This document shows, one piece after another, positions 10,901 through 20,849 of a stretch of 64,000 nt of DNA. The notes under the pieces were generated by a model. The model ran no database searches, was not told the DNA's origin, and saw only the letters and a program-made list of their open reading frames with translations. The stretch is from Liolophura sinensis (Eukaryota > Mollusca > Polyplacophora > Chitonida > Chitonidae). The translations under genes were made by a program, and so were the position numbers. Position 1 is the stretch's first letter. The number at the start of each line of letters is the position of its first letter. The stretch is from assembly GCF_032854445.1 (NCBI RefSeq), contig NC_088296.1, forward strand, positions 20,513,853-20,577,852, written 5' to 3'.

Positions 10901-13900
10901 TAGCAATGTATGAATTCTTTTAGGAATTCAAGGTTGGGAAAAATCTCATGCAACAAGTTGTTATGAATCAGTCCTAACTGCTAGAAACTTCATCCTCACC
11001 TGCATGAAACTTCTTTAGAGTTTCATAGGTAAAGAAGCTTGTACCCGAATAAGGAATAGCACCTAAGATGGTGGGAGTAAAACCTCTGTAGAGTGTCCTG
11101 AACCCTTCCTCCCTGTACACAGCCATGAATACCTGGGGTAAATTGTGATACCTGTACAACAGATAAACAACACACACCTGTACACAGTCATGAATACCTG
11201 GGGTAAATTGTGATACCTGTACAACAGATAAACAACACACACCTGTACACAGTCATGAATACCTGGGGTAAATTGTGATACCTGTACAACAGATAATCAA
11301 CACACACCTGTACACAGTCATGAACACCTGGTGTAAATTGTGATACCTGTACAACAGATAAACAACACATGCCTGTACACAGTCATGAATACCTGGGGTA
11401 AATTGTGATACCTGTACAACAGATAATCAACACACACCTGTACACAGTCATGAACACCTGGTGTAAATTGTGATACCTGTACAACAGATAACCAACACAC
11501 ACCTGTACACAGCCATGAATACCTGGGGTAAATTGTGATACCTGTACAACAGATAATCAACACACACCTGTACACAGCCATGAACACCTGGGGTAAATTG
11601 TGATACCTGTACAACAGATAAACAACACACACCTGTACACAGTCATGAACACCTGGGGTAAATTGTGATACCTGTACAACAGATAACCAACACACACCTG
11701 TACACGGCCATGAATACCTGGGGTAAATTGTGATACCTGTACAACAGATAACCAACACACACCTGTACACAGCCATGAATACCTGGGGTAAATTGTGATA
11801 CCTGTACAACAGATAATCAACACACACATGTACACAGTCATGAACACCTGGTGTAAATTGTGATACCTGTACAACAGATAAAAAACACACACCTGTACAC
11901 AGCCATGAACACCTGGTGTAAATTGTGATACCTATACAACAGATAACCAACACACACCTGTACACAGTCATGAACACCTGGTGTAAATTGTGATACCTAT
12001 ACAACAGATAACCAACACACACCTGTACACAGCCATGAATACCTGGGGTAAATTGTGATACCTATACAACAGATAACCAACACACACCTGTACACAGTCA
12101 TGAACACCTGGTGTAAATTGTGATACCTGTACAACAGATAAACAACACACGCCTGTACACAGTCATGAACACCTGGGGCAAATTGTGATACCTGTACAAC
12201 AGATAACCAACACACACCTGTACACAGCCATGAATACCTGGGGTAAATTGTGATACCTATACAACAGATAACCAACACACACCTGTACACAGTCATGAAC
12301 ACCTGGTGTAAATTGTGATACCTGTACAACAGATAAACAACACATGCCTGTACACAGTCATGAACACCTGGGGCAAATTGTGATACCTGTACAACAGATA
12401 ACCAACACACACCTGTACACAGTCATGAACACCTGGTGTAAATTGTGATACCTGTACAACAGATAAAAAACACACACCTGTACACAGTCATGAACACCTG
12501 GTGTAAATTGTGACACCTATACAACAGATAACCAACACACATCTGTACGCAGGTGAATCTGACAAAAAAAAAGTTAATGCTGATGGGAAAATAGTTACTA
12601 CGACAGCTGGTTACAGGTTTCCCAGTTAAATGTCCAATTTGTTAGATTGGAAAACAGAACAAAAAAGCTTTGTGGACAGCTGTATCACCTTCTATGCATG
12701 GTGTGTACGTATCAATTTGTACCTGCATTTCTTTGTGACAGCCATGCGAGCTCTGACCATATCTAGAGGGTAGGTACAGGCCACAGAGGTCACGCCTGCC
12801 AGAGCCCCAGCTGTGAAGCGCAATCCAGGTGGCAGGTGCCTGAAACAACATAAACCATAAAAATTAAATACTAATAACAATCAAAACAATGAGTAAGAAG
12901 AAATTCCATGTACCAATTTCTGATTATATCCATTCAATTTTAAAAGTAGGAGATATTCTATGTACATGAGTCACAACTACAGTAATATTCAGTATCTCAA
13001 AGGCTAAGTTCATGCTGGCTTCCTCACCGGTCGTAAGTGGGAAGGTCTGCCAGCAACCTGCAGATGGTCATGGGTTTCCCCATGGGCTCTGCCCTGTTTC
13101 CTTTCATCATAATGCTGAGCGTCGTCGTATACGTGAAATATTTCTTGAGCACGGAGTAAAACCACCAATCAAATGAATAAATAAATAAATGAAGGCAAAG
13201 TAAACACTAATCAAGTATATATCAGATAACAGACTATTGAACACTGTGTCCAAAAAATAGATGTTTTTTTTTAGAATTTTTTCACATGTATGACAATTGA
13301 CTAGTACATTGAAATGCAAATTTCAAAATGCACCTCAACTAGATTTACCTGTATGTACATGTAATGCAAAACACCACAAACATTCATTCATTTCACATGT
13401 ATACATGTACAATTGTAATTTTGAGAAGTGTCAACATAAAATGGAACATCCCTGCCACTTTTTAAATATTGGACTCATTTCTATCCCTCCTTGCTTGTAT
13501 GCATGTTGTTTTACATTGTACAGAAGAATTTTTGATGACAAACTCCTCCTTTAAGCCCTGACTGAACATGCAAAGTTTACAGATTCTGACTGGTTTTCAG
13601 TCCATGTTCACGCAATTCCTGTGGCTCATTTTCTCATCCTTCTCTGATCACTAACCTCACTTTTTCCGCCGGTCTCTGTTGAGGAGACGTTTGTACTGCT
13701 CATGAGCGGCATACTGGATGGAGGCATATGGAATGATCCGTTGCCATCGTTGCTGAGTTTCCTCGCCATAGACTGAGCAATCCCTCCTGCTTCCAGGATT
13801 GGTAAAGGAACTGTACGCAGTTACGTGCAGAATATCGTGTGTTGGAAACTGAAAATACATGTAACAGAGCAGCCATTAACAGGCGAAAACTGAAAGTGAA

Positions 13901-15740
13901 AGTCCATGCAACAGAGCACCCATTAACAGTTGGAAATTGAAAGTGAAAGTACACGTAACAGAGCAGCTAATAACATTTGGAAACCATGAAAATCAGAATA
14001 ACCATAGTAGCCCAGAAATCAATGTCTATGGTTTATCAAGTCCTAAACATCCCACCCAACAATGCTGGACAACATTTATGCCACAGCAATACCTTCCCAC
14101 AAATGAAGAAATGATGAAAAACTTAATTTTTATGTTAACGCTTGAGCACTACAAAAAAAAAAAAAATGCTTCCCTTATTTCTGGCCAAACATTATTACTA
14201 TTATAAATTTTGCCCCAGCTGCAGATCATCGGGCAGTCTACATGCAATTGAAGCATGCACTTGTCTCTATGCATTCCACTCCAACAAACAACGATTGAAC
14301 ATTATCAACTCTGCTAACAGCGTAAACTATGCATCAGTTGTTTAATGGCAGTCGTATGGTAAAATACCATACATATTTTTTGAGTGAGAGGTGGAAATGA
14401 CAACTCCCGATATGTGAAGGTATTCAACCTTCACTGTGCAAACATTCTGTTTATTACTTATATGTTGACAATGTCATGATTTTGTGTATTTGAACAAGTT
14501 TAAGAAACGCTTTAGCTATAGGCCTTGCCAGAAATGACAGACTTGTGTCCTGAGCTGTAGCCTAATGCAGGAATGTTGAAAGTTACATGTAACTAAATTT
14601 GCATTCTGATGTCATCCCACTGAGCTGGATTAGAACATCATAAAACAAAATGTTTCTTCTTTGAATTTATAACAACTGGGTGTGAAACCTCAATATGTAG
14701 TAACAAAAGTGATATCTGAGTGCAAGATCACAATTATCAGTGTAGGAAATCCTGACATTTCACTTTCATGTAAGTGGGAAGGTCCTGCCAGCAACCTGCA
14801 GATGGTCATGGGTTTTCCCGGGCTCTGCCCGGTTTCCTCCCACCATAATGCTGGCCGCTGTCGTATAAGTGAAATACTCTTGAGTACGGCGTAAAACACC
14901 AATTAAATAAATAAACTATATAAATAATAAAATCTGTGTCCATACTCTGAAAGTTTATCTTGGTGCGATCCAGAGGAGCAATGGTTGTCTTGGCGATAGC
15001 ACCAGCCATAGCTCCTGCCATGAGAGAGGTCAGGATCTTGTTGTGGTTCGGCACCTAAAACACAGTATTGTGATTGGTTATCGTCATACTGAAAGTGAAA
15101 GTCCCACAACGGTTAGGGGTGGATTTGGCTGCTCTCCCAAAACTTAAGATCATTCTCTTTTTTTTTCACAGTAGATGGTATGTACATGTAACTTAGTTAA
15201 TTAAAGTCTCCCAAACATGCTGTTTTTACTCTTTTTAATGGCGCACATTTTCTTGGTTTCAATCCACTCGTTCCACAAGTTCATCTTTTTTTGATGTTCC
15301 GAATTGGTGAAAGCAAGAGAACAGATCTGTATTTCTGGAAGCTAAGCTGTGAAGAATGGAACAGATCTCAATCTCTGGCCAAACAGTGCTTGGTCAATTA
15401 CCCTATGTTGAATGCCAAGGTACCACTACTGCCAATTTTCATGCCTATCGTATATATAAATAAACTTTCTTGAACCTGCACACACAAAAAAACACTGCCA
15501 CTGGTGGACCTAAAATGGAGCTAGCTCTCCCCTTTTTTTGGCATTGTTCACGCATGTCATCGGACATGAACATCACAACAACCTTTGGCCCCTCACCTTC
15601 TGGTTGATCTGATGCTCCTCCTTGTGGTAGTGTTCGTCATTGTTCCTCGCTCCTGACTCGGTCGACATCCTGGGCGGGACTTGGAGTAGGGGGGCGGAGC
15701 CCAGTATCTCCACCGTAGACCCCTTCACCTTTGAACCCAT
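7731..15740 (-). CDS. SLC25A42: SLC25A42-like mitochondrial coenzyme A carrier (7 coding exons)
   Basis: Predicted mitochondrial inner-membrane carrier; the family exchanges coenzyme A or dephospho-CoA for adenine nucleotides. Coding exons in transcript order: 15740-15597, 15054-14946, 13848-13661, 12839-12723, 11151-11000, 8881-8759, 7948-7731. All introns are GT-AG and all junction phases agree, giving about 349 residues once one extra base in exon 3 is discounted (vertebrate SLC25A42 is about 318). The three carrier signatures Px[DE]xx[RK] are at residues 75-80 (PLDRTK), 171-176 (PLDMVR) and 266-271 (PLDIVR). Stretches such as [19 protein letters not shown] and [11 protein letters not shown] align without gaps to SLC25A42. 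No N-terminal presequence is obvious, as is usual in the family. A possible polyadenylation signal on this strand is at 7295-7300. Oddities: a +1 frameshift near 13741 and a 65-bp minisatellite at the exon 5 acceptor. The related CoA carrier SLC25A16 fits less well. Confidence 0.93.
8759..8881 (-). CDS. SLC25A42: SLC25A42 exon 6, third carrier signature
   Basis: Codes residues 237-277: [20 protein letters not shown], then [20 protein letters not shown]. Acceptor gctgtttcag, donor GTACGT, 123 nt, phase 1 to phase 1. An antisense SINE tail sits 22-63 bases upstream of the acceptor. Confidence 0.93.
8903..8943 (+). mobile_element. Family A SINE tail fragment beside SLC25A42 exon 6
   Basis: Only aatggcgcaaaacaccaatc and the aaat tail. 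On the gene strand it lies 22-63 bases before the exon 6 acceptor. Confidence 0.85.
8944..10425 (-). other. SLC25A42 intron 5, distal part
   Basis: Unique AT-rich intron; ORFs at 9673 and 10009 show no domain. Confidence 0.5.
10439..10709 (+). mobile_element. Family A SINE, full-length with target-site duplication
   Basis: Best complete copy. It starts gcgcctctgtggctcagttg (pol III A box) and continues into gcgctagcgcagc and a degraded B-box region (gagctgaagtcc, where other copies have gttcaagtcc). The body ends with taaaacagcaatcaaataaa and an aaat-rich tail. Flanked by aaatatttgaaa at 10426-10437 and 10704-10715, a 12-bp target-site duplication. In SLC25A42 intron 5. The spanning ORFs are artefacts. 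Confidence 0.93.
10735..10810. repeat. Family D fragment
   Basis: tctaagatcaatagaactct cagaatcaggaaaatgtgc matches the second module. Confidence 0.55.
11000..11151 (-). CDS. SLC25A42: SLC25A42 exon 5, 5' end shared with tandem array
   Basis: Codes residues 186-236: [16 protein letters not shown], then [14 protein letters not shown] and [13 protein letters not shown]. The acceptor ttgtacag and the first 39 nt of the exon also form part of every unit of the upstream 65-bp array. The copy used here is inferred to be the last one because only it continues into [11 protein letters not shown]. Donor GTGAGG, phase 1. Confidence 0.9.
11113..12545 (-). repeat. 65-bp minisatellite containing SLC25A42 exon 5 acceptor (22 copies)
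   Basis: Twenty-two head-to-tail units whose landmark (gatacctgtacaac or its variants) recurs every 65 bases from 11147 to 12512, 1365 = 21 x 65, with no length change. Read on the minus strand, each unit is 39 nt of exon 5 start ([12 protein letters not shown]) followed by 26 nt of intron ending ttgtacag. Units differ by single bases only (cc/tc, gggg/ggtg, gta/ata). Since 65 is not a multiple of 3, long ORFs arise in all frames; they are not separate genes. Confidence 0.96.
12723..12839 (-). CDS. SLC25A42: SLC25A42 exon 4, second carrier signature
   Basis: Codes residues 147-185 ([15 protein letters not shown]...[16 protein letters not shown]). It begins after a tgtttcag acceptor and ends at TGCAG before GTACAA. 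The split AG+G codon gives R186 followed by YHN in exon 5, matching the MAVTPKEMYSN region of the vertebrate protein residue for residue in length. Confidence 0.92.
13009..13193 (+). mobile_element. Family A SINE in SLC25A42 intron 3
   Basis: Begins at gttcatgctggcttcctc; head absent; tail caaatgaataaataaataaa. Confidence 0.9.
13661..13848 (-). CDS. SLC25A42: SLC25A42 exon 3, with +1 frameshift
   Basis: Codes about residues 85-146. The first part reads [18 protein letters not shown] and then leaves frame; a second frame resumes with [20 protein letters not shown], which is what SLC25A42 has next. The exon is 188 nt, whereas phases at both ends require 187, so there is one extra base, at or beside 13741. 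No splice signals lie at the break. Either this allele is damaged or the assembly carries a one-base error. The rest of the gene is intact and conserved, which favours the error. Confidence 0.88.
13849..14767 (-). other. SLC25A42 intron 2
   Basis: Near 13860-13970 the phrase gaaagtgaaagtccatg/acacg and acagagcagc(c/t)a repeats about three times at roughly 50 bases (partly repeating the exon 3 acceptor side). Otherwise unique. Confidence 0.5.
14768..14934 (+). mobile_element. Family A SINE abutting the exon 2 donor of SLC25A42
   Basis: Body from atgtaagtgggaaggtcc to the aaat tail. The tail stops about 6-10 bases from the GTATGG donor of exon 2. Confidence 0.9.
14946..15054 (-). CDS. SLC25A42: SLC25A42 exon 2, first carrier signature
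   Basis: Codes residues 49-84, including [20 protein letters not shown], i.e. transmembrane helix 1 and the first Px[DE]xx[RK] motif. Acceptor gttttag; donor GTATGG at 14945-14940, phase 1. A family A SINE lies only about 10 bases beyond the donor. Confidence 0.93.
15597..15740 (-). CDS. SLC25A42: SLC25A42 exon 1 (start codon exon)
   Basis: Codes residues 1-48, a hydrophilic N-terminal arm rich in E, H and K. The start ATG (15740-15738) is the first in frame before the carrier domain, and the opening MGSKVKG resembles the MGNGVKEG start of vertebrate SLC25A42. The exon ends CAGAAG before a GTGAGG donor, phase 0, and joins exon 2 at VPNHNKIL. Confidence 0.85.
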
Positions 15741-15877
15741 TTTTTACATCTCTGGTTGGTTAGTACAGACAATATTGGGTCTCGTAATGAGAAAGTTAGT
15801 CCACCTTGTAATGTCACACCAAAATAGCTGTTTCCCAATGGTGAGGTTTACCTAGCTTGACCAGAATGTACGTCAAC
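15741..15877 (-). other. Likely 5' UTR part of the SLC25A42 start exon
   Basis: A gtgtattttcag acceptor on the minus strand ends at 15878, so the exon holding the start codon may begin at 15877. A possible extra donor (AG/GTAAAC) lies near 15851. Transcript data would be needed to choose between these. Confidence 0.45.
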
Positions 15878-16464
15878 CTGAAAATACACAAACGAACAGT
15901 TGCTTTATTAGTCTGAAATCCTCGGTATAATGGGGCAATATTTTACAATTTCAAGTCAAAATGAAAAGTACACCTCGAAACTCATTGTTATACCATATCA
16001 ATATTTCTGGAAACAAGCTGCTGGACAAGGTCAATTTTCTTACATGTAATTGTATTCAATTGCATTCAATAGTATTTTACTTGACAGGGGGAAATATTTG
16101 GTGAAGCACAACACTGCCATGTACATATAAATAGCATAGCAAAATTTTTAATAATGTGGCTAGCTGGCAAATTGGCCAATACTGTCAGGTGTCAACTTAA
16201 GAACTATTTCCATGCTTTGCTCTTTACCAAGCGATGGTTCGAGTCTGGCACACAGAATACTGTACAAGGTCAAATCAAAACATCCAAAAAACAAATGTAC
16301 ACAGTTTGATGCCAAGCTGCTTTATTCCTTTATGCATTTTCATCAACATCACAGATATTCCTGGATATATTTGCTAGTGCTTCATGCATTCTGTCAGGTG
16401 TATTATTAAAAGAAGAATAAATGTACATGTATGTTTGGGGTTTACCGTCGTATTTAATAATTTT
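15878..16464. other. Upstream of SLC25A42 start exon; nothing recognised
   Basis: Probably the 5' intron if the far first exon at 25512 is real. Confidence 0.4.
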
Positions 16465-16772
16465 AGAGGAGTCATTAGATGTGTCCATATAGACTGTGTC
16501 TTCTTGTGGCAGGGCGAGTCCATGCCTCCAAAGTGCTGCTGTCACTAATGTATCAGGCCGAAGACACAGACACGAAACCACACCTAGTCGCATCATACAG
16601 ACACTGGGAGAACCAGTTCTGTTTCCTTGCTCTAGCCCATCAGTGTTGAGCACCAAGCGATGCACCCACAAGTACCACTTTTGAAGTCTTTGATATGACC
16701 CAGCCTGGATTGATCCCGGGTCTCCTGACTTTGACGCACAGGCTCAAACCATTAGGTCACCGAAGCGGTCAT
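16465..16772 (-). mobile_element. Family B SINE
   Basis: Minus strand: gaccgcttcggtgacctaat (A box), gggatcaatcc (B box), body with aaaacaggaactggttctccc and gcggcatg-like block; the most complete tRNA head of the family. Confidence 0.82.
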
Positions 16773-17474
16773 TTTAAAAGAAGATATGGCCCACTTATTT
16801 CCCTTGTAATATGGACCCACATTCATGACATAGTTACAGTAGAATATTAATCACACTGTGCTCTGTTTGTTCATGACCTTTGTAAATGAGTATTTGTGTT
16901 CATGGATCCTCACACTGTGAAGAAATGGGGGGGGGGGCGAGGGGGGGGGGCGTATGGAGGGCCACAATGAGGAATTTGTGGTGCACCTGAAGCTGTTGCA
17001 AGACATCAAAGAACTTCCTCTAAATCAAAGTGATTTCCTGTACCTGGATGTGATCTGTGCACTATCCAGATAAGTAGGTCAATGTGTTAAAAACTCACTT
17101 ACATTCTCCACGCTCCACTGTCACAAATGTTTTGTCCCTGATTACTTAATTGACACAGACTTGCATGACAAACTGACTCATTTAAAGCCTATACATGCGC
17201 ATGTGGGTGTAATACAAATCAACCCTACATCAATTTACAAGAAACAATGGGGTAAGAGCATGTCCTGTCTCAGTACAATACAGATATGGTGTATAAAACA
17301 GGACCCTGCAGTCTCACAAAGATGGCATACATGTACGATAATCGCACACATAGGACAACGGTACGGTAATTGTGATGTACAGCATACCGTACCACAAATG
17401 TATGATAAAAAAATGTCATACGCCACTTGTGAAACTGGGCTCAGGGGTCTAAATATACAAACCTCAGTAAGGCA
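16773..17474. other. No gene recognised
   Basis: Holds the G-tract. The plus ORF 17161-17496 (111 residues) reads into a SINE and has no domain. Confidence 0.45.
16926..16952. repeat. G-rich homopolymer tract
   Basis: Two runs of about ten G separated by cga. Similar G or C runs occur at 24081-24092, 27301-27315, 36048-36067, 48312-48324 and 63254-63271; all are prone to base-count error. Confidence 0.9.
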
Positions 17475-17773
17475 TGGGTTTCCGCTCCGGCCTTAAGTGG
17501 GATGGTCTGCCAGCAACCTGCGGATGGTCCTGGGTTTCCCCAGGGCTCTACCCGGTTTCCCCCCACCATAATGCTGGCCGCCTTCGTATAAGTGAAATGC
17601 TCTCGAGTACGGCGCAAAACACCAATCACATAAATACAATTATAAATATAAGTTAATCATTCCTGCCTCATTTATCAGTGAGGCATGGATACACAGTGCC
17701 TTGAAACAATGGCAGCAGAGACGTCATTACATCATGTTTGTATCTAAGTGTCACGGGTGCATGACTGAGGATG
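17475..17773 (+). mobile_element. Family A SINE plus shared flank (partner of 508-772)
   Basis: SINE body 17475-17640, then a flank that matches 641-772, including ggcagcagagacgtcattac. Confidence 0.87.
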
Positions 17774-17883
17774 TAAATTTGTCGCATGCACGTTGTATGG
17801 GTAATTCTGAACGACCAGGGCTACTTCACCATGGCTGTTTTTCAGTCAGGATATAGCAAACACACTTGTATTGTATAGATCTA

Positions 17884-17965
17884 TTTCATTGTTTAATGTT
17901 TTATGCCATACTTTATATATACCGACAGCTGTCATCATGGTGGGAGGAAGCCTGGAAAATTTACA
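17884..17965 (-). mobile_element. Degenerate family A SINE fragment
   Basis: Recognisable only by ttttatgccatac and ggtgggaggaag with the right spacing. Confidence 0.45.
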
Positions 17966-18102
17966 TGTATTTACATACAAATTTACATTTTTCCTATACA
18001 CATTACTTGTAAATTTAGGCCCACTGGGATATGTACACATGACAATCAAATACAGATCAGCTTCTTCATTTTCGCAAGTAATTCCTAAATTTTACATACT
18101 GT

Positions 18103-18210
18103 AAAATTCTTCAACCTTTCCGATTGTTTGCAAGATGTTTATTCAAGCATATTCTGGAGGCGTTATGCTGTGCAGAATGATAAAATTATACTTTTTGTGA
18201 AGCCCTGAAA
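18103..18210. repeat. Family D fragment
   Basis: cttcaacctttccgattgt ... ttgcaagatgtttattcaag ... gcagaatgataaaattata: the first module in reverse order relative to 2068-2265. Confidence 0.6.
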
Positions 18211-18321
18211 ATTGGTTTATCCAACCAATGTAGTTTTGTCTCCAAAATCTAATTACAAATGTGCATACACTGCACTGATAGCTGCTCTTTCATATTCCAA
18301 AAGGATGAGGAATTACATACT

Positions 18322-18445
18322 ATATCAGAATGTACAATATCAGAATGCACAATATCAGAATGCACTATATCAGGATGCACAATATCAGAATGCACAATAT
18401 CAGAATGCACTATATCAGAATGCACAATATCAGAATGCATAATAT
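18322..18445. repeat. 15-bp minisatellite (about 8 copies)
   Basis: Tandem units of aatgcacaatatcag with few changes (gcac/gtac, aat/tat). Translates as NIRMH or TISEC in the two forward frames; no gene is implied. Confidence 0.93.
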
Positions 18446-18796
18446 GTATGCCAGTATGCATAGAATGACTTGTATCAATTCAACTCATACCTGCCCCTTC
18501 TGTTATAAAACAGTGAGATTAAATAACTTAGAAAGGGTATACATTCCAGGTGACATATTTGGCAAAACATGTCAAGCAGAACAATAATGAAATCCTGAGC
18601 TAAGCCGTACACCTAGTATAATATTGTTCCATAACCCATTCATACATGTATAGCACCTTTGTATTTATACTCTGTAGAGAACCCAACTATAGTTTGTGGC
18701 CAAAAGTGCTACTGTAGTAACACAAAATCTTGTTAACATTCAACCTATTACTGTTACAACATACATGTAGAATCTGGTGAAATGATCGGAACTGTG

Positions 18797-19105
18797 TGGT
18801 ACACAGAGCTAAACTAAACGGGTCCAAATGTTAAACATTTCCAGCTCTTCACAGTGATGAGTGGTTGTGGGTTTCCTCCCACCATATTACTGGCCACCGT
18901 CGGATAAAGTGAAATTCTCTTAAGTACGACGTAAAACATCAATAAAATAAATAAATAAATAAATAAATCATGGTGATGACCATGACAAAAATTGAGGTCA
19001 TCTAATATGATTTAAAGGTGTGAAATGTATTTGATTTCCATTTGGAGCCATTGTAAAACAATATGGATGTGGACTCAGTTACACCAAATCTATTACAATA
19101 GTGAT
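18797..19105 (+). mobile_element. Composite repeat with SINE-like centre (partner of 35966-36298)
   Basis: Contains a short family A-like body (gtgggtttcctcccacc to aagtacgacgtaaaacatc) flanked left by gagctaaactaaacgggtc and right by atcatggtgatgaccatgac. The same order, including both flanks, recurs at 35966-36298. Confidence 0.85.
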
Positions 19106-19120
19106 TCGTAATATTTGAAC

Positions 19121-19266
19121 AGTCAGTGGAAGGTCTGTCAGCAACCTGCAGATGGTTGTGACTTCCCCCCGGTTTCCTCTCACCATAATGCTGGCTGCCA
19201 TGGTATACATGAAATATTCTTGAGTGCGGCGTAAAACACCAATCAAATAAATAAATAAATAAATAA
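19121..19266 (+). mobile_element. Family A SINE, 5'-truncated
   Basis: Starts at cagtggaaggtctgtcagc directly after the composite repeat; long aaat tail. Confidence 0.88.
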
Positions 19267-20059
19267 TATTTAAACACAATTGTAAGGGCTAATAGTACAA
19301 CATGTTACTAACCTGGTGAAATCCTTTGAAAACTCAGTTCGTACATGTATAACAAGTTTCCTTCACGTTTCCCACACACATCACCATATACAGTGGAACA
19401 TGTACATGTGCTGCATAACCTCATAAAAACTTCATTCAACGGAATGAAACGTGGATACGAGAACTTCAATTTTTGTGAAAATGGCCCAGTGCAGATTTTT
19501 ATAATGATCACAGCACCATGGTACTGACCAGTGGTGTGCATGAACTGGAGATTGGTGGACTGTAGGTCAATGAGATGACAGGGTCACTGGTGTGTCCTAA
19601 CTGACCGCATGACAATGCTGTCAGCTGACCCTACATGTACATTCTTTACACATATACTAGAACATGAACTAATTAACTGTACCTGTCCTGTAAGGGTCAG
19701 CTGAGGGTGACCTGCCCAGGACATCAGTGCTCAAATGTTCTGTGTACATTACACTTTAAAGCCCATATATATATATATATATATACATACAAGTACAACT
19801 TTATTTTCTGAGGGTGACAAATGATGAATATTTACTCTGTTAGTTATAAAAACTGTTCTTTCCAGAGGCCCTCTGACAGGTGACAAAATTTACAAGTAAA
19901 TATTAACAGTGACCAGACAAACAGTTTGCACACATAACGGCGTCAAAAGTAGCCATAGATTCAGTAATTATGCTATGCAAAGCAATACAAAACGAAAAAA
20001 ATCAACAAATGACAGATTACAATCAAGATATCAACTGTGTATATATTGAAAATGGGTTT

Positions 20060-20468
20060 TTAAGCATTTACATTTTGTTTTTTAAGCATGGTCAAATGAA
20101 ACTTTTTACAGAAGGCTTTTGGAGATTTTGACTCTTTTAAGTCCCTTTTTAATGAGTTCCACAGTTTTGGACCATTGTATGAATGGCTTTGTTTGATGTA
20201 CGTTGAGGAGGGGAATGGCACATATCTGGAGAAACACATATAATTACAGGTACATGTAGGTGCGTAGAAAGGAACAAATTCTAATCAAAATAATTGTTCA
20301 CATACTTGTCCTATAGGTACATTGCAAATTAGCTTAACACAAGCATGATTTCTGAAGAAGATTGCATTTTACTATTATTAACTCTAGGCATGTGTGCAAT
20401 TGATCAAGTGTTTATATATGGGCGGTGGAAACTCCGCTGACCCCTTAGGAAAGCTTCATATCAACTAG
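20060..20468 (-). mobile_element. LINE remnant: C-terminal end of a non-LTR reverse transcriptase ORF
   Basis: On the minus strand, about 20240 down to 20070, one frame reads YVPFPSSTYIKQ, then SYNGPKLWNSLKRDLKES and FCKKFH. The GPKLWNSL motif followed by a basic KxF segment is typical of the tail of ORF2 in many animal non-LTR retrotransposons. Upstream sequence (20240-20468) contains stops and a frame change. It is a dead 5'-truncated fragment; no RT catalytic motif is present. Confidence 0.72.
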
Positions 20469-20849
20469 TTATAACGCTATCTGATACAACCTTAACTGTC
20501 TTAGCATCATGATGTATACATGACACTCTGTAGACATTGTGCGATGTACATCTAGTCTTTAGACTGGCAGAACTCTCTCTTAGAAATATGCATACGTTTT
20601 CACAATAGGTACAGGAACTATTAAGAAAAGCAGGTACATAAAGATATGTTTTAATTTCTAAACAATGAGGCATGAAGAGAATTTCATTTCTTTTATTAAT
20701 AAATTACAACAGATATGTGTGCAATCCATACTGAAGGTCAGGCTGTTATATACAGGCATGTGATAGATGGAGACTGACAGCATTCATGAATGGGTTAACT
20801 TGGAGGCTACACATTCATTATACTTATTAACAGGGTGTTCAAAAAGGGC

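Noticed and set aside
11318-12410. Long minus-strand ORFs of repeated C/V/Y-rich peptide
   Set aside because: They are the three frames of the 65-bp array; only the last unit is joined to real coding sequence.
12700-12740. Apparent second frameshift at the end of SLC25A42 exon 4 (KKC versus KEM)
   Set aside because: With the donor at 12722 and acceptor at 11152 the split codon AG+G joins in phase and the residue count matches the family exactly, so no shift is needed.
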